A DNA stretch of 64,000 nucleotides from Anseranas semipalmata (taxonomy: Eukaryota > Chordata > Aves > Anseriformes > Anseranatidae): NCBI GenBank assembly GCA_013399115.1, contig VXAA01003297.1, positions 356,848 to 420,847 of the forward strand, in the 5' to 3' direction. The translations under genes and the position numbers were made by a program. This document shows, piece after piece, positions 1-13,200 of the stretch (the first letter of the stretch is position 1; each line of letters starts with the position of its first letter). The notes beneath the pieces are model-generated. The model did not search any database. It was given only the letters and a program-made list of their open reading frames with translations, and was not told the DNA's origin.

Positions 1-480
1 TGCTGTCATGTGTTAAACACACTTATTATCTGGAAAAGAGAACACCCAGTGAGTGACAAAATTGCAGACAACACCAGGTTGTTTGAGGTAGCCAAGACCA
101 GAACGAGCAGGGAAGAACTTGAGTGAGACCTAAGCAAATAGACAACGTGATAATAAGTTACATTCAATGCTAGTAAATGCAAATAATACCTCTAAAGAGG
201 AGAAAACTGCACATTATTCACACATCTTTCAGATTTATGAAATAACTGTCTTAGCCAAAGAAAGGAATTGAGATGGCAATAGGAACAGCTGAATGCTGAG
301 CTCAGCTTACTGTGCAGCTGTGGCAGAAAACCCAACCACGATGTCAGAACACAGGAGGAACAGGATAAAGTGACACAAAGACAGTGCTGAGCCCTCTGTA
401 ATTCAGGGACAGGGTTACATCCAGAATATTATGTGCAGCATTGGTCACCATCTCAAAAAGGAAAAAAACAGATAGGGAGG
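1..480 (+). repeat. Ancient CR1-type LINE fragment (end of reverse transcriptase and 3' region)
   Basis: Translation near 40-110 gives KIADNTRLFEVA, a decayed match to the CR1 reverse-transcriptase box FADDTKLGGVA. Near 150-180 VTFNASKCK resembles the following MKFNKGKCK motif. Further on, 308-470 matches CR1 DNA phrases (a cagctgtgg block, then tgtgcagcattggtcacc and atctcaaaaag). Many stops and indels show an old dead copy. The 5' end is cut by the window edge. Confidence 0.65.
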
Positions 481-2955
481 GTGGGTAAAACACAGCAATG
501 AGCACAATCACACTACACAGCTTAGGAGGAGATACATTGACAGCTCTTGTAGGTGCCGTACCAATCTGGCCTAAGTCCATTCCCCATGTCCCTACCTTCT
601 CCACTGCATTTCAGGAAAACCAACCATCCTAACCCACACATCACTCCCCGCCAAGGTGTTTCAGGACCAGCTTGCAGGAATCAATCTTGCATTGAATTTA
701 GCTCCTGTGAATATTAAAACTCAAAGCTGGGAACATCTCTCGTTTTTCCAGTGGTTGATTTCCCCCTTCCCTCGACTGTTGTTATTATTGAATTCCCTAC
801 TTCTGTTATGTAAAGTAATTTGTGCTATTGTGTTCGGAGAATATGGCTAGCGCAGCAGATAGCACACAAAATAAGATGATATTGCATCACTTATCTGAAA
901 ATCTGTGCTTACAGAGGAGAAAAGAGGAGAGTGGGCATATACAGGAACTGCAGGTTGGGGGGGGGGATTTCTGAAGGCACCTGGACCAGAGCAATGGGGA
1001 GGGCACTGCTTTGTGGCACTGCATATGTCGCCTGAAGAAGTAATGCAGGGGACCCTCTCGGTGGATGGCACATGTACATCACAGGTCTTCGGTCACCACC
1101 ATCCCAGGCAGCGCTCACCAAGGAGGGGAGCAGACACGTGCAGCAAAAAGGGTCCCCATTCCTCCTTTCCCGTGCCTTGGAAGCAGCCTGCAGCAGCACA
1201 GACTCCTGGCAGCTCTCGGGGTTGCCTGCTCCTGGCTCCTGCTCTGTATATCCAAGAGAAGCTGTGGCAGAGATAAAGCTGTCCCACATTTGGACAAAGG
1301 ATAGGATTTTGGAGCACACAGGTTTGCTTTGGCTAATTAAAAGCATGAGGCCATGCAAGGAAAGCAGTGCTTTAATCACTGAAAATAGCTGGAATTAAAA
1401 CTAATCACGAGCATTTAGCACGCCACAGATAAAGACGTTTGAAAGTCTTTATGCCGGGGGCCTGTGGGCTGCCTTTACATAGCTACAGCAAAAAAAGGTA
1501 TACAGACTGATACAGCACCACAGAAGCCTGGTTGCCTGTGCACCCTGCCTCCCTCCTCAGGGGTTTCAGAGCCCTACCAGGAGAACAGAGAACCAGGGCT
1601 CCTCTCCTCAAGCAAAGCCCAGCTCCCACCCTGACAAAAAGTCACCTCATTCCTGGCTTCAAGGAGCCCCTCCAGACCATACATCAAGAGGGTGAGAAGC
1701 AGGAGACTCACAAGGGCAGAGAGCACCCTCAGCACCCATCTTCCCTTCCTCCTGCTGCAGCTCCTCACTCCCTGTGGCCACAACTCTGCCTACAAGATCT
1801 TCCTCTCCTTGCACCCAGTGCTGGTGCACTGGAGCTGTCTGGTCTGGAAGGCGATAGCAAAGTGGCTCTGATAACAGCAGCCCACCACCCGCTGAGCCAA
1901 CCTTAAAAGACACTGTAGAGTCCATCACTGGCCCTGAAGTATCTGGTGGGCATTTGCTTTGCAATACAGGAATAGACAAACTCCAGGCTCCTAACCCAAC
2001 CACCCACACCAGGCAGCTGCCACGCAGCCAAGATCTGCCACATAGCTCACGTTGCTGAGGGAGGATGGCCAGTTCATCCCCATCTACCTCCTACTAGGGC
2101 CTGAAGCCCAACTCACACAGCAGCTCTCCTGTCAGCCAAGCCCTGCTCTCCGATTTCCAAAACGAGAAATCACTTGAAGCATAAGCACATTCATACTGCT
2201 CGTTGGCCACCAGTTGGTCTCCCTAATTCATCAGTGGAGCTGTTCCTCTTACTGCGGTAACAGATTAAGTCCCTGGCTCCACTGGAGATTCCCCCAGCAG
2301 GTGGGATCTGCTGCAGGCAGAGCAGCTTCAGCGAGTCCTATCCCTGAGCTTTGAAGTAAGGGTTTTCTCCATTTCAGGTCATATCAGAATAGTGCGCTCT
2401 TTTCCAGCTTCCTAGGAATTTTCTACATCTCCATTTTCTAGTATCCTCCTACAGACCCTAATCATGAATGATTTATAACAAAATTCAGGAGAAAGGGTAC
2501 TCAGCTTGCAATTCTAAATGGCTTCTGCTTACAATATGTCTATAATTCCTCTTGCTGAGTTTCCACTATATTTTTCAATACTCAAACTGATTAGGAAATG
2601 CCCTGTAATTTATTAATATCATACTTTAGCTACTTGCACACAATGATGCAGAAGTGAATAATTCTAGCCCATAATATTTTCAACTTGTATGGCTGTACAA
2701 AACTAGCACTGGACATAAAACAGCTTTTGAACAGCTACTGCAGGTTATATTTTCATGAACCCATACCTACTCAGTCATGTCATGCCACACAGGTGAGGAC
2801 AGCCACTTGTGTGGAGACAAGCTTCCTTTGTGTGAGTGGCAAAAGTCCATCATGCTACACTGAAATTCACAATTTAAAGTCCACTAGAGTCTGAATAAAG
2901 AGATTGCTTCGGCAGCAGTTTTGCAGGCATGTTTTCTGCCCCTGTCCACAGTCAG
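480..2955. other. Intronic sequence, nothing recognisable
   Basis: Several overlapping short frames occur on both strands around 0.9-2.0 kb, but none has a recognisable domain, a conserved start context or plausible splice partners. A short G-run lies near 957-967. Confidence 0.5.
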
Positions 2956-2959
2956 AGAG

Positions 2960-3085
2960 GTCTATGACTGCTGGAGGACTGCAATCATTTAATCTGACCT
3001 CCCATGTGACAGACAGGCGTGACAGTTACCTCATGGAACTAAGTGAGATACCATTTTAGTCATGCTTGGTGGCACATGTTCAGCC
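2960..3085. repeat. Possible old interspersed repeat
   Basis: The phrase around atcatttaatctgacctccc, followed by a run resembling tgtgacagacaggc, looks like a repeat wording common in turtle, crocodilian and bird genomes. The match is short and diverged, and I cannot assign a family. Treat it as tentative. Confidence 0.3.
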
Positions 3086-3589
3086 ATGAGTAGAAACTCA
3101 AAGTGCTGTGTTTCCAATGTGTCTAAAAGTTAATGCTACTAAATGATAGATGCCAAAACTTCACTATTTCCAACTGAATGATTAGGAAATTTTTTTTTTG
3201 TTGCTTTTTCCCTAAAAGAGGCAAGCTTGCCTTGTCTAAGCTGCAGATCCCTTTGCAGCAGCTTCCAATCACCATCAAATCCTCCTTCACTGACAAGGTC
3301 AGCAGCTCCACCTCACCTTCAGAGCCCTTATCACCCCCAAGTACCACCTCTCCCACATGCCAAATTCCTAGCAGAGATGCTGAGCCATGTCCCCTCCACT
3401 CAGGATTAAAGATGGGGAACAGCCAACTGTCAGCCAGGAGGATCCCCAGTCAGATGCCACAAGTGGACAATCAGCATGCTTTAAATCAAAGAAAGGTTCA
3501 GGTGTCTATGCTCTGCCTCAGCAGCAAGGGCAGCTAACAGCATATTGACAGGACCATAACCAGTAGGTTAAGGTGAACGATTATTTCTC

Positions 3590-4068
3590 TTTATGCAGTA
3601 CTTCCTAGAGCATACATGGAGACTTGGTCCAGTTTTGGAGCTACCAGCACAAGGAAGATGTTGGTCAGCTGGAGCAAGTTCAGTGTCTGGCCACCAAGAT
3701 GCTCAGGTCCTGGAGCTGTTGCCCTGTAAGGAGAGACTGAAGGACTGGGGCTTGTTCAGCCTGGAGAGGAGACTTGAGAGGACTAACAGCCCCCCAGTAC
3801 ATACAGGATGGATCCAGGCTCTTTACTGAAGTTCATAGTGGGACATAGTCATTAAAGGAAAGAGGGGAGGAAAAACATTTTCCCTGTGTAGATAATTAAG
3901 ATATGGCAGACATTGATAAGAGAGGTGGTGCAGTGTCCATCCTTGAAGGTTTTCAAAACCCAACTGGACAAAGCTCTGAGCAACCTGGTCTGAGTTCAGT
4001 GCTGACCTTGCTTTGAGCAGGAGGTTGGACTAGAGGTCCCTTCCAGTCTGAATGATTTGACTTTTTTT
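3590..4068 (+). mobile_element. CR1 LINE 3' fragment
   Basis: The order of phrases follows the CR1 3' region: ggtccagttttggagctacc at 3627; gagagactgaaggactgggg; ttgttcagcctggagaggag; cttgaaggttttcaaaaccc; gagcaacctggtctgag; and the terminal ttggactagaggtcccttcc followed by atgattt. The copy is 5'-truncated, as most CR1 insertions are, and internally rearranged around 3790-3900. It runs antisense to CACNA1I. Confidence 0.92.
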
Positions 4069-4201
4069 CCCCTTCAAAACTACAGCACTTATTTCCTCAT
4101 CATCCAGTCCCATCCTAGCATTCAGCTACAGTGGGTGTCTCAGTAAGTGAATAAAACAGGATGCCTTTGAGAAACATAACCTGTCCCTTAAATCACAAAA
4201 A

Positions 4202-4231
4202 NACACAAAAAAAAAAAAAAAAAAAAAAAAA
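4202..4231. repeat. Poly-A run next to an ambiguous base
   Basis: One n sits at 4202, followed by acac and an uninterrupted run of A at 4207-4231. It lies about 140 bases after the end of the CR1 tail, so it is probably not part of that insertion. The length of the run and the ambiguous base are doubtful assembly calls. Confidence 0.85.
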
Positions 4232-7200
4232 TCAAAAAAACTGAGAGAATCTTCCCTCCCCTCATCCTTCATGCAGGGGATGACCCCCTGCCCCCATACA
4301 GTGTCCTTTCCTGAGGATGGATGCTCTATTCACTCTTGTTTATGAGGTTACAGCTCCACTGCTACCCTTGCTCTAGGATTTTACAGCCTTGTTCGCTTGC
4401 CAGGCAAGGAAGAAGTTTCTCTTCCGTAACATGAAGAGATGTCACTTTTGTATTCCTGTCATTTTCCCCAGATGCACATCACTCAGTCTCCAAGGGAATG
4501 TGCATATTCACACAAAGTTGGAAATGAATATGCCTGGATCAGCCCCCAGACCGGGCATGCATACACAGCCTTGTGCTAACACACCCACCCACTCAAAGAT
4601 TAACTAAATTTTGACCTGATTGCATCCAATTAACCTGAATTTCTCACTTTCCTGCAAAGCAGTTTCCTTCACAAGCCCATTGGCCTTTACCTTGTGGCTA
4701 TATTATAAGTATGATGCCCTAGAAAAACCTCAAAGGGAGAGGTAAGTAAGGAGTATGGAAAAAAAAAAGCAGTATAAGATGCCAGTATGGGAAATAGAGA
4801 AGGGAACAGAAAATTATCAGGGGTATAATTTTCTTACCTAATATACATTTACTAAAACAACCATTTATTTGTTTCATACCTCCCCTCTATCTGCCTGTAA
4901 TTTCAGCCATGCGACTAGTATTTCACCTTTTGATACATCAGAAAAGCACCTCCTGTTCTGCAGATGCCTGCTGAAGCACAGCACTTGGGCACTTGCTCAA
5001 GGTTAGCCACATGCCAGGGAGACCCTGCAGTCCCATACACATCAAGAGGAAAATAAACAGAGAACATTAATAGGAGGAAGAGAAGATGTGAAAAATAACA
5101 AGAAAAAGAAGGGAATAAAAATCAGGAAGAAGAGAAATCAAAGCTAAGATAGCAGAAGCAAAAAAAAAAAAGTGTATGTAAGGCTAGGGAAAGGCGTGGG
5201 GGGAGCAGTGGATGGGAGAAAAGTTGCATTAAAATATATTTGGATCAAGAGAAAAAGGCTCCTGTCCAGGAGAGAAAACATTGAGCTAATTGGAAGAGAG
5301 AAAGCTACAGCAAAACACAGAGCAGGCCCCCACAGCCCACTATTGCCCAGGCAGGGCCACCGGCCCCCTTCACTGCAGGTGCAACTGGGGGACCAGATCC
5401 AGCTTCAGCTCAGTACACGATGCCCCAGTACATCCAGTAAGTAGTCATGGCGACACCGCAGAGAATGGGGGCAGGTGGAGATGGAAAGGGAGAAAACCAA
5501 CAAATGCGATGAAATGAGACCATGCCCATTTGTCAAATGAAGCAGGAGAAAGAAATAGGGACTTATTTTTGGATAGTGCTTCTGAAGCAAGCAACCCTGC
5601 CCCCTCCTGCTTGGTCCTGTACCCCACCACCCTCCCTCAGTTCACTGCTCTATTTTGGGTTTAATTATACACCGTGCACAGGGACTGCAACACACCATGA
5701 TCTTCCCTGGTGCAGAACTCTGTTTTGCCTTCCCCCCACCCCCCTTTTCATTTGGTGAATAGACTTATTAAAACAAGAAAAAAAGAAAGTCACTCTTTTG
5801 TTTGTCAGAAGAACAGGAACACCATTTGTTTTCTCCCCCCTTTCAATCACATCCTTTCTCCATGCCCCAGTGCTGAGACAGCTCTGTCAATTGTGAGCAA
5901 AGATATTACATGGCCACTTTTTTTCTCCTTTAAAAAAAAAAAAAGATGGCCTGAAAGAGGAAAAATGCAAGCGACTGAGAAGTAGAGCAAAGGGGGCAGG
6001 GAGAGCAGGAGGAAGAGAGAAGGTTTGTTTGTTTTTAATGTAAGAAAGCAAATGACCAAACACAGGAAAACGTTTCCACTGTCCCCTTTGGGGATGTCCA
6101 CCCTAAACACCACTGTCACTTGGCAGGGCCAGGGAGCCACACTTGGTACAAGAGCAAGGTGTGCCAAGCCTGGTGCCACTCTTGGGTACTGTGGTGGGAG
6201 GTGATGGTGGGGAAGGGCCCACAGCCAGTGATGGACCAGCAGCGAGGCCTGGGCAGAGGAGATGTGGGGACTGAGACCAGCTGGCAGCAGGAGACCATCA
6301 ACTTCCCTGCAGCCCTTCTGCTGCCACCTCACTCTCAAGGGAGCCCCTGCAACAGGCACGGCCTCTATCTGGGGACACCCCAACCTGAGGAAGGGACAGC
6401 ACCAGCTGAGGGGGACAGCACGTAAAGACTATGTGCAGGCCAAAGCAAAATGCCTTCTGTCCTGGCTCCTCCTAGGCCACAGGTGATGAATGCCAGGAGC
6501 CCATACAAAGTTAAAAAGAAGCTGCCATTGCAAAAAGCTGTGCTGAGGGTGTCCAGGATGGAGTCACTGTGTCTGGACACGTTCCTTCCCAAACACAGGT
6601 CTTTCTGCCCAGCCAGCCTGCTCTGAAGTGTTCCTCTGCTGCCTGGAGCATACAGTTAGTGCTACTAACTGTTCACATGATTGTGGTGCTCATGTGCTCT
6701 GGTCAGAACCCATATGTCACAAGACAGCATGATGATTTCTTCCATCCACCACAGAGCATCAAGGGGACCACAGCTGCAATGGCATTTGAGGTAGCAATAT
6801 GAAATTATGGTGGAAGGGGTGTCCCATCTCTTCAGTATCTACAGACACATAATACAATTCATTCTTACAGCAGGCTCCCAGCATAGCAGGCATGCCAGGC
6901 TTTCACATGAAGGGGAGGATGACAGAAAGCAAGGCACAGAGCACAGATGGATGCAGACACAGTGAGCATCTTCCGTGCAGAGAGTTACCAGTGAGGAACC
7001 TTCCTCCCTTATTCTTCTTCAATGGAAAGATGAATCAGTAGATGCATATGACAGACTTAAAGCTCAAATATGTCAGTCTGAGGAAATATGGTTCTTTAAT
7101 GAAAAGATTAAGCTCAGACACGGAATACAAAAGGAGTGAGCAAGTCACAGACTTATGTAGGAAGCTGATTTAACCTTAACCCAAGCCAGAGAGATTTTTT

Positions 7201-10200
7201 TTCAAATTCTGTAAAATGCAAATTTAGGCCTGAGACAGCAGAAACAGCTATTGCAGGTGACATCGTTCCCCCCCAGAAAAAAAAAGAAATCCCCAGAGCT
7301 GAAAAAACACATAAAACTCATGCAAAAGTCAGAAGAACCAGGTCTTCGGGCCAGAAACGAGAAGGGCTGACTCTACACCCCAGACCAGCCAAGATCCTCT
7401 GGTGTCTCAATTGCAGCTGTACCAGGCCTTACACAACCAGGAAAATAAGAGCCAGAGCACACTCAGCTTTTAGTCAATTATGCCATCAATGCTTACATGC
7501 AAGAAATGCTTGTTTTCTCAAAAGTTTATCACAGCTATAGCCAAAGCCTTGTGCAGGCTGAGGGGAACACTGGGGCATTGATCCATGTCTTTTGGTAACT
7601 GTGGTGACCACAGTATGAGCCATTTCAGGTTGGCAACTACAGCTGAACAATAGAGACAGAGCTATATCTTTTTATGCCAGGCAGCATTAATCCTAGAAAA
7701 TAAATAGCATAGCTAAGGAAAATGCACAGAAATCTAAGGCAAAGCTTGCTGCTTATTCAGAACTTGAAGTACGAGGGCAAATCACTTTTACCACCTTGCT
7801 CAAAAAAGACAACAGTAGCACTTAACTTTCCAAACAGTGAATGCAAATTAATGCATGGCAGCTAAAAACCTGACTCGCTGCAACATCAGGCATGAGGAGA
7901 TCAGCAGCAAGCATCTCCTGCGACAGCATGGCTGTCTCCAAGGCCCTGCAGAGAAGAGCAGGGCTCCTCCGCTGAGCCACCCTCCCCTCGTGAGCTGCAT
8001 TAAGATGGAGGGTAATCACTGCTGAGTCACTGGCTTGGGATGGCAAAGTAATCTCCAAGCAGAAGGAAGAGAAGGCAGAAGCAACCTCCAGGCTGGAGGT
8101 CAGATATTGGATGCTTTTCAGAGGTGGAGCACCAGGAAAAAGAAATTTAAAAGAAAAAAATCTGAGGCAATGGCCTCATCTCTATAGTGGTCAAAATTCA
8201 TTTTCCAAGCTGCATGGGCCGCCAAGAGGCAAGGATTCCCTTCTGTTAGCAGTTGACATTAATGCAGGTTAATGGCAGGCTCATGGACCTGCTGACCTGT
8301 CCAGGTCGATGCTCAGAGGATACAGGTAGGGGCTCTGCAGGGAGCACGGTCTCTCCTGCATGTGTCCCAAGGCTGAACAACCACATGGAATACCTTGTGT
8401 CAGATAAAGAACAAGTGCACACAGCAGATTTCTGCTGCAGGGGCCTTCATATGGTCTTAGTCTACATGGCCTCCTTCCAAGGGCTTTGCTTTGAGATCTC
8501 TGCTCCTCTGTCAGAAAGGACAGAAGTATGATCAAGGTGTTCAAGAGATGGATGGTCCAGACACCTATACTCTTCACTTAGAGAAACTGGTAAAAATTCA
8601 CTTTTTCTTAGTATGCAAAAAACATAATAATATAGAAAGTCTGGGGAGTTGTAAAAAAATTAAGCTTCCTACAAAGTCAGCATCTGCGATTGTTATTGAA
8701 AGGCAGTCTTAAATATGGCTATCCAGTGATTCATGGGATTTACATAAAGCCATGAAGTGTGAACACTGTCTGAGAGAACCCACTGCTGAAGAAAAAGCCA
8801 AGTTCCCAAGAGAGACTATATGTGTATATAAATACAAGCATTCTGGCAAAAAAAAAAAAAAAAACACACAGGGGTTAAGCTTAAACTAGTGACTGTGCAT
8901 GCATTCTTCAGATATCATCTAAGAGCTCTCTACCTGGTTTTAAATCTTTTCAGGTCTTGCAAAGTAACTGCTTAGATCATTAAAGAATTACAAAATAGTG
9001 CATTTTAATTATTTAATAATACATTTCTAATTAGGCTAATCCATTAAAGGAACAATTAAAGAACAGGGTCTGATTCTCCCCCGTGTAATTCCACTTTATT
9101 CATGGCAGAACCTTGCAAAAGTGACATAAGTTGTGAAGAGCACCCCACAGACAAGCTCTGCTGGGAATATACATGTATTAACTAGTAAATGTATTAAAAT
9201 CATAATTGTAGTGGAACACAGATGCTTTTCTCTGCTATCAAAAGAGTCTTGAGGTAAAGCAGCTTTCAGCAAGTCGCCCAACAACAACTCAGAACTGGCC
9301 AGCATGACACTGCCGTCACACAGGTTTCCCAAGACATGTTTCCTGCTAATTTCTGCGATCACTCAAACCCACTTTTTGAGATAAGTATCATAGACTTCAA
9401 AGTATTCTGCCACAGTAAGAAATCTCACTGGCTTTGGCTTATCATACTTCACTTATCCATTTATCTTCAAACTACAGAATGGCAAAACTCTCTGGTCCCA
9501 AGAGGTGTCAGACCTTCACTGGGTTGTGAGGGCATTTTTTTCTGAAAAACTAAAGCAACATTCACGTCTCCTCAAATGCACAGAAACTCACATGCTTGTG
9601 TGCTTTTGTGCAGTAATATTCCCATACAGACATTTAAGTCTTGCACTGTGTTCTGCTCAGATAACCCACATATAAAATCCGTAAGTTGTGGGCTGATCAT
9701 GACTGTGTTCATTCAGCAAAACTAAAGTGAAGAAATGCATCTTCCGCGTGATAAATTTGTGTACAGCATATGTATGTATACAAGAAAGCAATCATTACAT
9801 GGCTGCATGTGCACACTAAGTTGATATGGATGGGCATGTATTTATATGCAAAGCTTTACAGCATACATTTCATATCTGCCAGAGTAAAGATCCAGCAGTA
9901 CCTTGGTGCAGAAAACTATATGGACATTTGTTAGTGCTCTTCCTTGTGGGGCAAAAAAAGTTCATCGCTGCACAGATATCATAAGTCACCTTCATTTCAG
10001 GAGCCCAGCTAAGGATAATTTCACACGCACAGAAGCCCCTAACAAAATCCAGGCAGACCCCACAGAGGAGAATTCCTCCACCTATGTCCACCTAGGACCC
10101 AAGCAACAGCCATGCTCTGGGTCATCCCCTTGTATGAGGGATTTGACTTGCATTGAATGAAGGTGGCTTAATAGGAAAAACAAATGAACAAAATAAAAGC

Positions 10201-13200
10201 TATGAAGGAAAAACCACACCAGAGCATAAAGAGGATCAACAAGGATTTGTGAGTGTGATAAAACTTGACTAAAACCATTGCAAATCTACCGTTAGGCAGT
10301 AAAACCACTTCAGGAAAGTGCTGGAACACTGGCTTCCCTCCAGCAACTGATTTGAGAGGTGTCAAAAGGTACCGGAGCAGTTAAACACACTGACCAATAG
10401 GCCAGCTTTATACTGTAATTTAAATAAGTCAGCTGTGCTGCCAGCAATTTTTCCCCCCCAAAAAGGTGCAGAAGGTGCCCCTCAAGAGCAGCAGCCTGTT
10501 GCATTTGGATTGCAGTCTTTACAAAGAACTAAAAGAAACCATGTCCAGGTGTTTTGTTACCTTGCTTTCAAACAGTATTATATAGGAGAGAGAAAAAGAT
10601 TTAAGTGGTTGAAAACCTTTTGAAAGGTTGTATGCCCTTTAGCTTGCTTTATTTTATGCGTACCTTTTAATACAGAATAATAAATTCCCTGATATAAAAT
10701 TACAAGCTCATAAATATCAAACAGATTGCTGCAGGCTCCTCTAAAGAGCGTGCTTTGGAGCAGCACCTAGACTACTATATGCAATGCCAAAGCTGAAAAG
10801 ATAATAGAGCTTGTTTCACCTGCAGTTCAATAAATCCACTTTGCACTTCTGAAAATGACTATGTTGTGGTGCAAGGGGGTAACAAAAGATGCCCTTTATT
10901 TCCAGGTGGAATAGAAAAGAGCTAAGCACACTGATAAACACGCCAGCATTACTTCAGAGTGACATTCCTGAGTACGTCACACATGACCAAGTTCTCCCAT
11001 GGGCAGAGGGCCAGCACAGAGGTCCCTCAGGACAGTCTCTCCCTGCTTTCACAGACATACCTGCGCTTTCAGCTCTCATGCAAGGTTGGGCCATTTTGGT
11101 ACAGCAATGCTTTATAAACTGCAGCTCATGGCTCTTGGGGCTATGTGCTAAAGGGTCTGCAAAAATGTAACTAAGGAAAGCAAATTTACTGCCAATAGTT
11201 TTACCCTACCCTAAATGGGAGCCTGCACCAACAACTGGCAACACTTCAAAATCCAGATGGAAAGAGGCAGCAACCCGCGCAGGTCCAACAGCTGGCTACG
11301 CTGAACTGGCAATCTCAGCTTTCATTAGAGAGCTTGCAACCTACAAGCGAGCTCCCCCTCCACACAATCTCAGTGAAAGCCTTGAAAACCCTGCAGCAAA
11401 GGAACAAGAATTGCACCTTCATTCTCCCAAGCGCAAGGTGGTTTTTAAGGCAGTGTCCCATGTGTGGAGCAAGGTGGATGCATTGCGCATTTCTCGGAGT
11501 GGGCAGCACTTGGGTATCTTCACACAGCTTTGGAAGGGCAAAAGCCTTCCCTGGCCTTGTTCATGTTCAGCTCTAAGTTTCACACAAAAGTGATGTCTGC
11601 ATGGTATTTAGCAAGCAATGCTCACACTGCACTGGTGCTCAGAGCCAGCTGGAAGCCCTAGTACCACACCAGCACAGCACTCAGCCCAGTGCAATGCACT
11701 GTGCCCTCAGCACGACTTATTGCTTCATTTCATGCCACAAATAGCTGCATGGCTTTGATTTTGCTCACATTGGGCCAGTTCAGATTGCAAGCACACAGAA
11801 CTTGTGCCTATCTCCAAACGATGTGCAGACACAGCCTTAGCAAAGCAGCTGTCTCTCCCCACATCCAAATGCGCAGCACTTCAAGTTGAATGACAAAGAG
11901 ATGCCTAATTTTGCATAAGCTGCAATTAGCAGTTTCACAACGATGGCTTGCAGCAGAAGCAAATTGGAATGGCATTGGCCATTGAGGAAAGAAATCTGAG
12001 GGGAATGTTCTGCTAAATGGAGCAAGACAGATTGCTCTAGCAACACCTAGAAAAAACACTTGCTCAAACGCATAGCAGTCAGTCTTGTCTTGGAAAATAC
12101 AGGTAACAAAGTGATTCAATTCTGCAATAGGAAGAAAAGCTCCAACAGCAGACTTGATCATTTGCTGCAAATGGAAACACAGGAATCCAATTCTCAGCTA
12201 GGAAATTTGAGAATGTCTCTAGAACACACTAATTTCATCCTTTTACCTCCTCATCGAGATACACACAGAGAAGCAGACATCCCATTGTACAGCAAATATG
12301 TGTGTCTAAAATTAAGCTAAAATTGACAATAAAGAACTACATCTATCTCTGTTGGATCTTAGGAACACACCAATGGAAGGATTAGCTTTTCTATCACGGA
12401 TGCCAACAAGTAGATAAACAAGGACTTTTTTCCCCCCCACAATACATCAGTTATCCAAATCCAAGCAAACACCAGAGTTGCAAATACAGCTGGGAGAGAG
12501 GCAGAATAAACCAAAATTTTACTATGACATATAAAACCATCATTTAGACAATCAACCAGTATGGCTGAGATCAAACAATGCCAGCTGGAAGTCAAAAAGT
12601 AAAGCTGCTAGTCATGCAACAGCAATGCAATTATGCACTGCAAAGTGCAGCAGGTCAGAAAATGTTTCTTCACCTCCCCAGAGAGAAATCTGTAGTTTTT
12701 GGCATGAAATCAAAATATTTATTGCAGGGAGAGAAAAAAAAAAAAAAAAAACACTGTTTGGATGCTGAAATGCTGCTCCACAGAGCTCTTAGACAGTCGC
12801 TCAGCATTCAAACTTTTCTCTGCTTTGGGATCCCTATTGACACCCCTTCTGTAACACAGGACTGCTATTTTAGCAACCAGAAGCTGCAAAGCCTGACAGC
12901 CAGATAGCTATAATACAACATAAGAGAAGGTGTCCCACTGATGTCATACCGTACAGCCAACCTGCCATGTTATAATGAACCAGAACATACTGCAGACCAT
13001 GAATGTTCAGGATTTAAGGCAAGCATTGCAGGCCTTGTGACATTCTGCTTGTTGTCTCCAAATCATCATTTTCTGTGAAAGCGAGACATTTTCTATGGTA
13101 AAGCTTCAATGAAATCAAAAAAACTTTCCATTGAAAAAAACGGTTGTGATGAGAACCTCTCCAGAGATCAAAATTCAAAGGTACGGAAGAGTAAATAACT

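Noticed and set aside
9064..9110. ggtctgattctcccc wording as an ancient amniote repeat
   Set aside because: Too short and isolated to assign.
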